Shown here one piece after another: positions 24,043 to 33,852 of a stretch of 35,920 nucleotides of DNA. The stretch is from assembly GCA_913020255.1 (NCBI GenBank), contig CAJWAW010000005.1:1-35920 (forward strand). Direction: 5' to 3'. The stretch's first letter is position 1; the number at the start of each line of letters is the position of its first letter. The notes under the pieces were generated by a model. The model did no database searches and had not been told where the DNA came from. It was given only the letters and a program-made list of their open reading frames with translations. Position numbers and translations under genes: made by a program. Origin of the DNA: an uncultured Fidelibacterota bacterium (GTDB taxonomy: Bacteria; Marinisomatota; Marinisomatia; SCGC-AAA003-L08; GCA-002707645).

Positions 24043-26721
24043 CTAATGTGCATCATACCACGTTTGACCGCAATTATAATCAACTTTTATTGGTACCTTA
24101 AATTTCATTGCATTTTCCATAGACTCTTTAACTAATTGTATTATTTTATCTTTTTCAAAATCTGGTACTTCAAATAATAATTCATCATGTACTTGTAATA
24201 TCATTTTTGTTTTTAAATTTTTAATCTTATTATCAATATCAATCATAGCAATTTTAATTAATTCAGATGCAGTACCTTGAATTGGCATATTGATTGTTGC
24301 TCTTTTTTCAGATTCTTGAATATTTCTGTTTTGCGATCTTAAATTCATTGTATTTCTTTGCCTTCCTAATTTGGTTGCAACAAAACCATTTTTTGTACCA
24401 AACTCTATAGTATCTTCAATATACTGCTTAATACCTGGGTATCTATCAAAATAATTATTAATTATACTTGAAGCTTCATTTATAGGTATTTTTAATTCTT
24501 CAGAAATCCTAAAAGGTCCAGCTCCATAGGCAATACTATAATTAATAATTTTAGCAACCCGTCTATGTGAATAATCCACATCTTCATTACTAATACCATA
24601 AATTAGAGATGCTGTCCTAGTATGTACATCGACATTATTATTAAAGGCATCTATTAATTTTTTTTCATCTGAATAGTCTGCAAGAATTCTAAGTTCAATC
24701 TGAGAATAGTCAAAAGAAATAATACAATTATTACTTTTGAAAGATCTAAATGCTTTTCTAATACTTTTTCCAACTTCAGTTTTAATTGGTATATTTTGAA
24801 AATTAGGTTTGGTACTTGATAATCTTCCTGTCGATGCAATTGCTTGATTAAAAGATGTATGAATACGATTTGTCAAAGGATTAATATGATTTGGTAATTT
24901 TTCTAAATAGGTATTAACTAATTTATTTAAATGTCTGTATTTCAGAATAATTTCTGCAATTGGATGATGATCAACTAACTTTTTCAATACATCTACAGAT
25001 GTACTTCTTTTCTTAAACTTTTTTAACTCCAATTCATCAAACAATACTTCTGATAGCTGCTTAGGAGAATTGATATTAAATTCTCTTCCTGAAATCGAAT
25101 AAATACTAGCTGATAACTCTTTTAAATTTACTTTAAGATCATCGCATAAATTTTCAATAATATTTTTGTCAACATACACTCCATTATATTCTATGTTTAC
25201 TAAAACTTTCAATAATGGCATCTCTACTTTAAAAAATAAATTTTCTAAACCCTTTTCAACTAAAATGTTTTTTTGAATTTCATAGATTTGCAACGCTATA
25301 TCTGCATCTTCACATGCATAAAAAGAAATATTATCTAAAGAAACATCTTTCATAGAAATCTGATTAGATTTATCTCCAATTAAATTTTCAATTGGAACCA
25401 TTTTATAATCTAGATACTCTAGAGATAAATAATCAAGTTTGTAACTATTTTTTTCAGGAGAAATCAAGCTTTCTGCAATCATTGTATCAAAATAAATATA
25501 ATTAATATCAATATTATGTCTCTTTAAAATCAAAGCATCATACTTTATATTTTGACCAACAAATTTGATTTTGCTAGATATTAAAATAACTTCAAACATC
25601 TTTAAAACCTTTTTTATATCAAGACATTTATTTTTATCAGAACATAAAATTGGAATATAAAAACCTGTATTCTCTTTATATGAAATAGATATGCCAACAA
25701 TATCTGCTAGCATAGGATTTATATCTGTTGTTTCTAGATCAAGAGAAACAATTTTTTTATTTTTGATTTTTTTAATTAACACATCAATTTCTGAATAATC
25801 ACTTACAATTTTATAATCTTTATTAATATCTATTCTTTTTTTATTATCAATTAATAACTCCTTATCAAAAGTAAAAATATCTAATGCATGCAATTTATCT
25901 ATAATATTGCTGAAATTTATTTTTTTCACATTCATATCATTGAAATTAAATTTTATATCCATATTAACATCAATAGTAACAAGATCTTTTGATAATAATG
26001 CACTTTCTTTATTTTCAATAAGTAAATTTTTAATTCTAGGATTTTCAATTTTTTCAATAGAGTTATAGATATTTTCAACAGACTTAAAATCATTGATTAA
26101 TTTTTTTGCAGTTTTAGAACCGATACCCTTTACGCCAGGAATATTATCAGATGTATCTCCTAATAATGCTAGATAATCAATAAATTCTGTAGGACTAACA
26201 CCATACTTATCATAAACATCGTCATTTTTATAAATCTTAGTTGGTTTGAAATTATTTCCTGGACTATATAAAAATGTATTATCATTTACAAGTTGCATTA
26301 AATCTTTATCCCCACTATAAATGTATGAATCAATATTTTTTTTCGATAAATGTTTTGTTATTGTTCCAATAATATCATCTGCTTCATAGCCATCCATCTT
26401 ATAAACAGGAATGTTTAAACTATTAAAAATATCATATAAAAAAGGCAACTGTTCTGATAAATCATTTGGCATAGGCTTTCTGTTAGCCTTATACAAATCA
26501 TACCTTAAATGCCTAAAAGTCTTTGCTTTTGAATCTAATACAATTGATATAAAATCAGGTTCTTCTTGCTTAATTAATTTAATCAAAGAATTGATAAAGC
26601 CATAAATAGCTGAAGTATTTAATCCTGTTGAAGATGTTAAAGGGTTTTTAATTAAAGCATAATAAGCTCTATAAATAAGCGCCATACCATCAATTAAAAA
26701 TAGCTTCTTTCTATAATCCAT
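24043..26721 (-). CDS. polA: DNA polymerase I
   Basis: An 892-residue Pol I with all three domains. The 5'-3' exonuclease (1 to about 285) shows DGMALIYRAYYA, YEADDIIGT and LLGDTSDNIPGVKGIGSKTA. The 3'-5' exonuclease (about 310-500) keeps its acids in VSLDLETTD and YACEDADIA, so proofreading should be active. The polymerase domain has ASTGRLSSTKPNFQNIP, SFDYSQIELRILA, the O-helix RRVAKIINYSIAYG and LQVHDELLFEVP. The O-helix residue equivalent to E. coli F762 is Tyr (Y728). It sits between nadE (11-base gap) and the ABC ATPase gene. Role: repair synthesis and Okazaki fragment maturation. Confidence 0.97.
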   Translation of the reverse strand: MDYRKKLFLIDGMALIYRAYYALIKNPLTSSTGLNTSAIYGFINSLIKLIKQEEPDFISIVLDSKAKTFRHLRYDLYKANRKPMPNDLSEQLPFLYDIFNSLNIPVYKMDGYEADDIIGTITKHLSKKNIDSYIYSGDKDLMQLVNDNTFLYSPGNNFKPTKIYKNDDVYDKYGVSPTEFIDYLALLGDTSDNIPGVKGIGSKTAKKLINDFKSVENIYNSIEKIENPRIKNLLIENKESALLSKDLVTIDVNMDIKFNFNDMNVKKINFSNIIDKLHALDIFTFDKELLIDNKKRIDINKDYKIVSDYSEIDVLIKKIKNKKIVSLDLETTDINPMLADIVGISISYKENTGFYIPILCSDKNKCLDIKKVLKMFEVILISSKIKFVGQNIKYDALILKRHNIDINYIYFDTMIAESLISPEKNSYKLDYLSLEYLDYKMVPIENLIGDKSNQISMKDVSLDNISFYACEDADIALQIYEIQKNILVEKGLENLFFKVEMPLLKVLVNIEYNGVYVDKNIIENLCDDLKVNLKELSASIYSISGREFNINSPKQLSEVLFDELELKKFKKRSTSVDVLKKLVDHHPIAEIILKYRHLNKLVNTYLEKLPNHINPLTNRIHTSFNQAIASTGRLSSTKPNFQNIPIKTEVGKSIRKAFRSFKSNNCIISFDYSQIELRILADYSDEKKLIDAFNNNVDVHTRTASLIYGISNEDVDYSHRRVAKIINYSIAYGAGPFRISEELKIPINEASSIINNYFDRYPGIKQYIEDTIEFGTKNGFVATKLGRQRNTMNLRSQNRNIQESEKRATINMPIQGTASELIKIAMIDIDNKIKNLKTKMILQVHDELLFEVPDFEKDKIIQLVKESMENAMKFKVPIKVDYNCGQTWYDAH

Positions 26722-26732
26722 AAATTATAATA

Positions 26733-27482
26733 TTATACCTTTTTTTTAAAAATAGGAATTTCTTTCATTTTATGTAAATTTTGGTTTCTATGATTATTAT
26801 ATATTTTCAATACATTAGATTGAGTTTCATCTATTTTCCCAGATTTATAATTCATTGCCCACTCTAATTGATTATAAGATACTCCTAACTGTTCTTCATC
26901 TGTTCTACCATCATCCCAAAGTCCATCTGTCGGTGGAGCATCAATAATTTCTTTATTTATATTTAAAGCTTGGGCTAATTCATATACTTCTGATTTCATC
27001 AAATCAGCTATAGGACTAATATCAACGCCTCCATCTCCATATTTTGTGAAAAAACCTACTCCAAAATCTTCAACTTTATTTCCAGTTCCTACGACAAGAC
27101 CATTTGATCCACCTGCTATTGCGTATAAAACTGTCATTCTAATTCTAGCTCTAGTATTTGCTAATGATAAGTGATTATGATATGATGAAGGTATTTTACT
27201 CTTCATTACTTTATATACATCAGTCAAATCAATATTGAGAACTTCAACATTTTTAAAGTGTTTTTCAAGAAAACTACAGTGATTAACACCTCTAGTTGTT
27301 TCTTTTATATTTTGATGAATCGGCATAATAAGTAATTTTGTTTTAATATCTGTCATAGCACATAAAGTTGATGTTACGGCAGAATCAATACCTCCAGATA
27401 CGCCTATAACTAAAGATGAAATGCTATGCTTATTTGCATAATCAGCTATCCAATTAGAAATTTGATTTTGTAGTGCAATCAT
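26733..27482 (-). CDS. nadE: ammonia-dependent NAD synthetase
   Basis: Cytosolic enzyme that amidates nicotinate adenine dinucleotide to NAD in the last step of NAD synthesis. The ATP-pyrophosphatase P-loop VIGVSGGIDSAVTS is at the N-terminus. LVVGTGNKVEDFGVGFFTKYGDGGVDISPIAD carries the family residues (given here as two adjoining parts, LVVGTGNKVEDF and GVGFFTKYGDGGVD). PPTDGLWDDGRTDEEQLG binds the substrate. About 249 residues and no glutaminase domain, so it uses free ammonia or a separate amidotransferase. I start at the ATG at 27482, which overlaps the asnS stop as TGATG; a TTG one codon earlier is possible. Confidence 0.94.
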   Translation of the reverse strand: MIALQNQISNWIADYANKHSISSLVIGVSGGIDSAVTSTLCAMTDIKTKLLIMPIHQNIKETTRGVNHCSFLEKHFKNVEVLNIDLTDVYKVMKSKIPSSYHNHLSLANTRARIRMTVLYAIAGGSNGLVVGTGNKVEDFGVGFFTKYGDGGVDISPIADLMKSEVYELAQALNINKEIIDAPPTDGLWDDGRTDEEQLGVSYNQLEWAMNYKSGKIDETQSNVLKIYNNHRNQNLHKMKEIPIFKKKV

Positions 27483-28774
27483 CAAGGATTCAACCTAGTC
27501 ATTGTTCTAGCAAAAGGAACAGTTTCTCTAATGTGTGAAAGTCCACATATCCATGCTACAACACGCTCTAAGCCCATTCCAAAACCAGCATGAGGAACTG
27601 AACCATATCTTCTTAGATCTAGGAACCATTCATAATCAGACTGATCTAGACCCTCCTCCTTAATCCTATTTAACAATGTATTGATATCAACTTCTCTTTC
27701 AGAACCCCCAACAATTTCTCCATATCCTTCAGGCGCTAGAATATCCATGCCTAAAACTACTTTATCATCATTAGGGTCTCTTTTCATATAAAAAGCTTTT
27801 ATTTCTGATGGAAATCCATAAACAATTACAGGTTTATTATATTTATCTGATATATATGTTTCTTCAGGTGAACCAAAATCATCACCCCATTTAATATCAA
27901 AATTTCCATTTTGTAATAATTCAATACAATCTGAATAGCTGATTCTTGGGAATGGTGAATTAATTGATTTCAACATATCTAAGTCACGCTCTAAAATCAT
28001 TAATTCATTTTCTCTATTTTTTAAAACCTGCTTAATAATATAAACGATTAATTTTTCAGCCCAATCCATATCTTCATTAATATCGCAATACGCAATCTCT
28101 GGTTCAACCATCCAAAACTCAGTTAAATGTCGCCTAGTTTTACTTTTTTCAGCTCTAAAGCAAGGACCAAAATTATAATGTCTTCCAAATGCCATAGCAC
28201 TTGCCTCGCCATATAACTGTCCAGTTTGACATAGATAAGCTTTAGTATCAAAATATTCAGTTTCAAATAATGTAGACGTTCCTTCAGCAGCATTTGGTGT
28301 AAAAATAGGAGTATCAATTAAAGTAAAATCATTCATATCAAAAAAATCTCTAATAGATTTTACAATTTGATGTCGCACCTTCAATATAGCGTGCTGCCTT
28401 TTTGATCTAAGCCAAAGATGTCTATGATTCATAAGAAAATCCGTACCATGTTCTTTTGGAGTTATTGGATAATCACTTGTAATCTGATGTATTAAAAAGG
28501 AGTCAACAAACAATTCAAATCCTCCTGGGGCCCTATCATTTTCAACAACCTTTCCAATTACAGAAACTGATGATTCTTGAGTAAAGGTTTTAAATAAATT
28601 GAAATTTTCTTCACCAATATGCTTTTTTTCAATAATACATTGAATAGTACCATGCCCATCACGTAACATTAAAAAACCAATTTTTCCACTTCTTCTTGAA
28701 TTATACACCCAACCATTAATCTGAACTGTTTTATTATCATATTGCTTTATATCTTTTACAAATACTGAATCCAT
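27482..28774 (-). CDS. asnS: asparaginyl-tRNA synthetase
   Basis: A class II synthetase of 430 residues that charges tRNA-Asn. An N-terminal OB-fold anticodon-binding domain (about 1-100: VQINGWVYNSRRSGKIGFL) is followed by the catalytic domain with HRHLWLRSKRQHAILKVRH, TPIFTPNAAEGTSTLF, motif 2 FGPCFRAEKSKTRRHLTEFW, and motif 3 GFGMGLERVVAWICGL. The phrase GQLYGEASAMAFGRHY is typical of AsnRS rather than AspRS. It is a little shorter than E. coli AsnRS (466). It is coupled to nadE by a one- to four-base overlap. Confidence 0.94.
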   Translation of the reverse strand: MDSVFVKDIKQYDNKTVQINGWVYNSRRSGKIGFLMLRDGHGTIQCIIEKKHIGEENFNLFKTFTQESSVSVIGKVVENDRAPGGFELFVDSFLIHQITSDYPITPKEHGTDFLMNHRHLWLRSKRQHAILKVRHQIVKSIRDFFDMNDFTLIDTPIFTPNAAEGTSTLFETEYFDTKAYLCQTGQLYGEASAMAFGRHYNFGPCFRAEKSKTRRHLTEFWMVEPEIAYCDINEDMDWAEKLIVYIIKQVLKNRENELMILERDLDMLKSINSPFPRISYSDCIELLQNGNFDIKWGDDFGSPEETYISDKYNKPVIVYGFPSEIKAFYMKRDPNDDKVVLGMDILAPEGYGEIVGGSEREVDINTLLNRIKEEGLDQSDYEWFLDLRRYGSVPHAGFGMGLERVVAWICGLSHIRETVPFARTMTRLNP

Positions 28775-28788
28775 TATACTCCTCTATT

Positions 28789-29346
28789 TTACCATGTTGA
28801 AGTTATTTCGTTAATTATTCTCCTAGACACTTTATCAATAGCAATTCGCATTGCTCCTTCTTTAGGTGTACCATACTCATCGCTATCTTCTGCATCAATT
28901 AATCCATCTAAATCATTATCTAATAAATCATTACCAATATCAAGACCTAAATTATATATTGACCATTCAGAAATTGTTTTATTAATTAAATCGTTATTAT
29001 TAACTAAATCATACCATATCAATTCAACTTGAATGATAATTTTCCATTCATTTACAACTTCATAACCACTATCATCTATAGAGAAAATATTAGGTTTATC
29101 TGATAAAGACTTAATGTTAATATCTAATTTACTATCAGCATCTTCATAAATAACAATATCTAATACATTTTCTAGCATCATCATATTAGTAATCTTATCC
29201 TCCAAAAGAGTTGAAATATTATATTCATATGTACTATTTATAACAGGAGAAATTACTATTGTTTTAATATGAGCAGGTAATGAACCTTTAAATGAATAAA
29301 AGCTACAATTACTAAAAAATAAAATAAATATAATAAATTTATACAT
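28789..29346 (-). CDS. LptE-like LPS-assembly lipoprotein with a calcium-loop insertion
   Basis: A 185-residue lipoprotein with signal peptide and lipidation cysteine C14 (FILFFSNC). The mature start FKGSLPAHIKTIVISPVIN and the strand-helix pattern after it resemble LptE, the outer-membrane partner of LptD in LPS transport. Family assignment is moderate because LptE is poorly conserved. At residues 139-158 there is an unusual Asp-rich segment, NDLLDNDLDGLIDAEDSDEY, that looks like a thrombospondin type 3 calcium-binding loop. It overlaps the end of the sigma-54-type activator gene by eight bases and precedes asnS by 14. A similar activator-lptE-like pairing is common in FCB genomes as I recall. 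Confidence 0.65.
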   Translation of the reverse strand: MYKFIIFILFFSNCSFYSFKGSLPAHIKTIVISPVINSTYEYNISTLLEDKITNMMMLENVLDIVIYEDADSKLDINIKSLSDKPNIFSIDDSGYEVVNEWKIIIQVELIWYDLVNNNDLINKTISEWSIYNLGLDIGNDLLDNDLDGLIDAEDSDEYGTPKEGAMRIAIDKVSRRIINEITSTW

Positions 29347-30541
29347 TGTACTCTTTAATTTTTCTATACAAAGTTCTTTCAGAAATATTCAATGCTTCAG
29401 CAGTTCTTCTTCTATTATTTTTAAATTTTTTCAAATATTTTTCTATAACTTCTTTTTCTAATTCATCCATAGTCATCTCTCCAATAGCTTCATCCTTCAA
29501 ACCAGAGATATATGCTTCATCAATATTTCTATAATTTTCATTAGAATCTATATTAGATTTTTGATTATCAGGCGATGGTAAGAAAAGTGCTGAATTTGAA
29601 GGATTAACATCCTTTTTATCACTTTTATTTAACATTAATATTTGCTTTAACTCATTAATGTCTTGTCTTAGATATAGCAATTGTTTTAAAATCAATTCTC
29701 TTTCTAATTGATCTGAATCTCCATCAAGAAGTATAGGCAAATTATCATTAGCTGTTTGATCCAAGCTTAAATGCTTAACCACCATTTCACCAGTAATTCT
29801 ATTTCCACTATTCATAACAAGCATACTTTCAACTACATTTTTCAATTCTCTTATATTTCCTGGCCAATTATATTTTTTCATTTCTCCAATAGCTTCTGAG
29901 GAAAAGCCCTTAAAAGATATATCATTTTTATTAGTAAACTCTAAGCCAAATCTCTCAATATATAAATGCAAATCATTTAAATGATCAACTAATGAAGGTA
30001 CTTTAATGCTAATTGTTTTTAATCTGAAATATAAATCTTTTCTAAAATTATCTTTATGTACTTCTTTAAATAAAGCACGATTTGTTGCAGCAACAATTCT
30101 TACATCCACTTTCTGAGTTTTAGACTCACCAACTCTCATAAATTCACCACTTTCAATGACACGTAGTAATTTAGATTGAGTTTCTTTAGGTAATTCACCT
30201 ATTTCATCTAAAAAAATTGTTCCTTTATGAGCTGATTCAAAATAACCTATTTTATTATCAGTAGCACCAGTAAAAGATCCTTTTTTATGTCCAAACAACT
30301 CACTTTCTAATATTCCTGATGGAATCGCAGCACAATTAACAATTATCAACGATTCAAATTTTCTCTTACTATTTTTATGAATTGCTTTTGCAACCATTTC
30401 TTTTCCAGACCCAGAATCGCCTGTAACTAAAACAGATATATCAGTTTTTGAAATTTGACCTATTAATGTTAAAACTTCAATAATTTGATCTGACTCACCT
30501 ATCATACCAACAGATTGTCTTATTTTTTCTAAATCAATCAT
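29339..30541 (-). CDS. sigma-54-dependent transcriptional activator without a receiver domain
   Basis: A 400-residue AAA+ bacterial enhancer-binding protein. The AAA+ domain starts at about residue 12: Walker A GDSGSGKE (41-48), the sigma-54 contact loop as GSFTGA (88-93) instead of GAFTGA, Walker B GTIFLDEIGE, and arginine-containing VRIVAATNRAL. A Fis-type helix-turn-helix ends the protein (NNRRRTAEALNISERTLYRKI). There is no response-regulator or GAF domain in front, so activity is probably set by abundance, by a partner, or by the linker of about 260-350. It lies two bases after purD. Its targets cannot be read from this window. Confidence 0.88.
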   Translation of the reverse strand: MIDLEKIRQSVGMIGESDQIIEVLTLIGQISKTDISVLVTGDSGSGKEMVAKAIHKNSKRKFESLIIVNCAAIPSGILESELFGHKKGSFTGATDNKIGYFESAHKGTIFLDEIGELPKETQSKLLRVIESGEFMRVGESKTQKVDVRIVAATNRALFKEVHKDNFRKDLYFRLKTISIKVPSLVDHLNDLHLYIERFGLEFTNKNDISFKGFSSEAIGEMKKYNWPGNIRELKNVVESMLVMNSGNRITGEMVVKHLSLDQTANDNLPILLDGDSDQLERELILKQLLYLRQDINELKQILMLNKSDKKDVNPSNSALFLPSPDNQKSNIDSNENYRNIDEAYISGLKDEAIGEMTMDELEKEVIEKYLKKFKNNRRRTAEALNISERTLYRKIKEYNV

Positions 30542-30543
30542 AA

Positions 30544-31824
30544 TTATTCTTTCTCAATCAAATACTTGAATGCTTTAGAAGCTATATCTTGTCTATAATA
30601 CATTTTATCAAATTTAATTTTTTCAACTAATTTATATGCATTTAAAATTGAAAGCTTTAAATTATCCTCAATGGATACTATATTCAAAATTCTTCCTCCT
30701 GAACTACAAACTTTATTTTCATTTATTTTAGTCCCAGCGTGAAATACAATATTATTTTTTAATTTTTCTAATCCAAAAATCTCCATTCCTTTAGGATATT
30801 TACCTGGATAACCTTTTGCAGCTAAAACAATAGTTACAGCATGCTTTGAACTTAATTCTAATTTATATTGGTTAAGACTACCATTTATCGATGATAAAAT
30901 CATATCAAAAACTGAACTCTTTACCAATGGTAAAACAACCTGCGCCTCAGGATCACCAAGCCTGACATTAAACTCTATTACATAAGGCTCATTATCTACA
31001 ATCATTAAACCTATATATAAAAACCCAGTAAATGGATGTCCTTCACTTTTCATTGCATCTAAAATTGGTTTTAAAATTGAATTTTCAACTTTTAATTTTA
31101 AATTATCATCAAATAATGGAGTAGGTGAATATGCTCCCATACCACCAGTATTTGGTCCTCGATCATTATCAAATATTCTTTTATGATCTTGAGCTGAATT
31201 GATAATTTTATAATTTTCGCCATCACATATAGCAAAAACTGATAATTCTTCACCCTTCAAACATTCTTCAACAGATATTTTAGCCGATGATAAACCAAAT
31301 TTTTTAGAATAAACCATATCATCAATAGCTTGATTTAATGCAAGTTTATTGCTACAGATTACAACACCTTTTCCTGCAGCTAAACCATCAGCTTTTAATA
31401 CTAATGGTAAGCCGATTTTTCCTTCAACTGACAAAACCTCTTCTTCAGATTGACATTCAAAAAAAGCTGGTTGAGGAATATTATATTTTTCCATAATATA
31501 TCTTGCAAACAATTTACTTGTTTCAAGCTGTGAAGCATATTTAGAAGGACCGAAAATATCTATATTTTTTTCTCTGAAAAAATCAACGATCCCATTTTCT
31601 AATGGTTGTTCAGGCCCAACAATAATTAGATTTATATTATTTCTATCTACAAATATTAAAATCTCCTTATTATCTACAATATTTAAATCGATATTTTGGC
31701 AAATTGAAGATGTGCCTGCATTACCTGGAGCACAATATAATTTATTGATTTTTGTATCATTATATATCGACCATGCAATCGCATGTTCTCTTCCACCAGA
31801 ACCTAGTATTAATACATTATACAT
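30544..31824 (-). CDS. purD: phosphoribosylamine-glycine ligase
   Basis: GAR synthetase, second step of purine synthesis: phosphoribosylamine + glycine + ATP. A 426-residue ATP-grasp enzyme of normal length. Seen: N-terminal VLILGSGGREHAIAWS, VGPEQPLENGIVDFF, the ATP-grasp stretch LPLVLKADGLAAGKGVVIC, the family signature FNVRLGDPEAQVVLP, and HDH-type QDHKRIFDNDRGPNTGGMGAY. It overlaps the uvrB stop by one base (TAATG) and is followed at two bases by the sigma-54-type activator. Confidence 0.96.
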   Translation of the reverse strand: MYNVLILGSGGREHAIAWSIYNDTKINKLYCAPGNAGTSSICQNIDLNIVDNKEILIFVDRNNINLIIVGPEQPLENGIVDFFREKNIDIFGPSKYASQLETSKLFARYIMEKYNIPQPAFFECQSEEEVLSVEGKIGLPLVLKADGLAAGKGVVICSNKLALNQAIDDMVYSKKFGLSSAKISVEECLKGEELSVFAICDGENYKIINSAQDHKRIFDNDRGPNTGGMGAYSPTPLFDDNLKLKVENSILKPILDAMKSEGHPFTGFLYIGLMIVDNEPYVIEFNVRLGDPEAQVVLPLVKSSVFDMILSSINGSLNQYKLELSSKHAVTIVLAAKGYPGKYPKGMEIFGLEKLKNNIVFHAGTKINENKVCSSGGRILNIVSIEDNLKLSILNAYKLVEKIKFDKMYYRQDIASKAFKYLIEKE

Positions 31825-33824
31825 TATTTTTTTAAAGGTTTATTATTATTAAGTTTTTCTAATTGATCTCTTAACAAGGTTGCTTTTTCAAATTGCAATT
31901 CTTTTGCATAATTTAACATTTTTCTTTCAATTTCTTTCACTTTGTCTTTCCATTCAAAATAATCTATATCATTTAAATTAATATCATCATCTAATTCAAT
32001 AATTTCATTTAAATTTTTGTCCGCAACAACAGTTGACAATTTAATTTCTCCAATATTTTTAATTATAGTTTTTGGTGAAATATTATTTCTTTCATTATAG
32101 ACTATTTGAATTTTTCTCCTTCTATCAGTTTCATTAATTAAATGTTTCATAGAATCTGTTATTTTATCACCATAAAGAATAACCTGTCCATTAATATTTC
32201 TAGCAGCTCTACCTGAAACCTGCATTAGCGAAGATTTTGATCTTAAAAATCCTTCTTTATCAGCATCTATTACTGCAACTAAAGACACCTCAGGTAAATC
32301 AAGACCCTCTCTAAGTAAATTGATCCCAACTAAAACATCAAAATGCTTCAACCTTAAACTTCTTAAAATTTTAACTCTTTCTATAGAATCTATATCACTA
32401 TGCATATACTCACACTTTATTCCCATTGATTTTAAATAATCTGATAAATCTTCAGACATTTTTTTAGTTAATGTTGTTATAAGCACTCTTTCATTTCGAT
32501 TGACTACTTTTTTTATATTTTCAATTAAATGATCAATTTGTCCTTTTATTCCATGAACTTCAATCTCAGGGTCTAACAAACCAGTTGGACGTATAATTTG
32601 CTGTACAATATTTTTTTTAGATAAATTAATTTCATAATCAGAAGGTGTTGCTGAAACATAAATAACTTGATTAATCTTATCTTCAAATTCATCAAATTTC
32701 ATAGGTCTATTATCTAATGCTGAAGGCAATCTAAAACCATGTTCAACAAGTGTTTCTTTTCTTGATTTATCTCCATTATACATCGCTCTAATTTGTGGAA
32801 TAGAAACATGAGACTCATCAATAATCATCAAAAAATCATCTGGAAAAAAATCTAATAAACAGTAGGGTCTCTCACCCTTTTTCCTGTCATCTAGATGACG
32901 AGAATAATTTTCTATACCAGAGCAATAACCAAGCTCCATCATCATTTCTATATCATATAGCGTTCTCTGCTCTAATCTTTGAGCCTCAAGTAACATCCCA
33001 TTTTCTCTTAAAAATTTTAATCTTGGCCCTAATTCTTCTTTTATTTTTTCAATGCCCTTATTTAGCGTATCTCTACTAGTCACGAAATTCTTGCAAGGAT
33101 AAAATGTAATTTGATTTAACTCCTTAACTATTTCACCAGTTAATAAATTAAATTCTGATATTTTTTCAATCTCATCACCGAAAAATTCAACTCGTATTGG
33201 ATTATCATCATAAATCGGGAAAATATCAACAATATCTCCTCTTACCCTAAACAACCCTGGCTCTAAAACAATATCATTTCTTAAATAGTGAATATTAACT
33301 AAACCTTTAAATAATTCTTTAGGTGATATTATCTGATTCTTTATTATTGGAATAAGAAGCTGCTCATACTCTTTTGGAGAGCCAACACCATAAATACAAC
33401 TAACACTAGCAATTATAATTACATCATTTCTAGACATTAAAGATGTAGATGACTTAATTCTTAATTTATCTATCTCAGCATTTATTGAAGAATCTTTTTC
33501 TATATATGTATCAGTTACTGGCAAATAAGCTTCTGGCTGGTAGTAATCATAGTATGATATAAAATACTCTACAGCATTATTTGGAAATAATGATTTAAAC
33601 TCACCATATAATTGTGCAGCTAAAGTTTTATTATGGGATAAAATCAATGTTGGCTTTTGCACCTCTTGAATAACATTAGCTATTGTAAAAGTCTTACCTG
33701 AGCCAGTAATACCTAGCAATACCTGATCTCTTTTATTTTTATTAAGACCAGAAACTAAAGCTTTTATTGCTTTAGGTTGATCACCTAAAGGCTTATAGTT
33801 AGATGTTAACTTAAAATCTGACAT
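31824..33824 (-). CDS. uvrB: excinuclease ABC subunit B
   Basis: A 666-residue DNA-damage recognition helicase-like subunit of UvrABC nucleotide excision repair. Walker A LLGITGSGKT, the DNA-inserting beta-hairpin region YFISYYDYYQPEAYLP, motif II MIIDESHVS, motif V/VI stretch VGINLLREGLDLPEVSLVA and QVSGRAARN, and a C-terminal UVR domain (MLNYAKELQFEKATLLRDQL) that contacts UvrC. Full length and intact. It is the first gene of the long minus-strand run, divergent from msrA; uvrA and uvrC are not in the window. Confidence 0.97.
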   Translation of the reverse strand: MSDFKLTSNYKPLGDQPKAIKALVSGLNKNKRDQVLLGITGSGKTFTIANVIQEVQKPTLILSHNKTLAAQLYGEFKSLFPNNAVEYFISYYDYYQPEAYLPVTDTYIEKDSSINAEIDKLRIKSSTSLMSRNDVIIIASVSCIYGVGSPKEYEQLLIPIIKNQIISPKELFKGLVNIHYLRNDIVLEPGLFRVRGDIVDIFPIYDDNPIRVEFFGDEIEKISEFNLLTGEIVKELNQITFYPCKNFVTSRDTLNKGIEKIKEELGPRLKFLRENGMLLEAQRLEQRTLYDIEMMMELGYCSGIENYSRHLDDRKKGERPYCLLDFFPDDFLMIIDESHVSIPQIRAMYNGDKSRKETLVEHGFRLPSALDNRPMKFDEFEDKINQVIYVSATPSDYEINLSKKNIVQQIIRPTGLLDPEIEVHGIKGQIDHLIENIKKVVNRNERVLITTLTKKMSEDLSDYLKSMGIKCEYMHSDIDSIERVKILRSLRLKHFDVLVGINLLREGLDLPEVSLVAVIDADKEGFLRSKSSLMQVSGRAARNINGQVILYGDKITDSMKHLINETDRRRKIQIVYNERNNISPKTIIKNIGEIKLSTVVADKNLNEIIELDDDINLNDIDYFEWKDKVKEIERKMLNYAKELQFEKATLLRDQLEKLNNNKPLKK

Positions 33825-33852
33825 ATTGTCTTACTTTTTGTCTTTTTATTTG

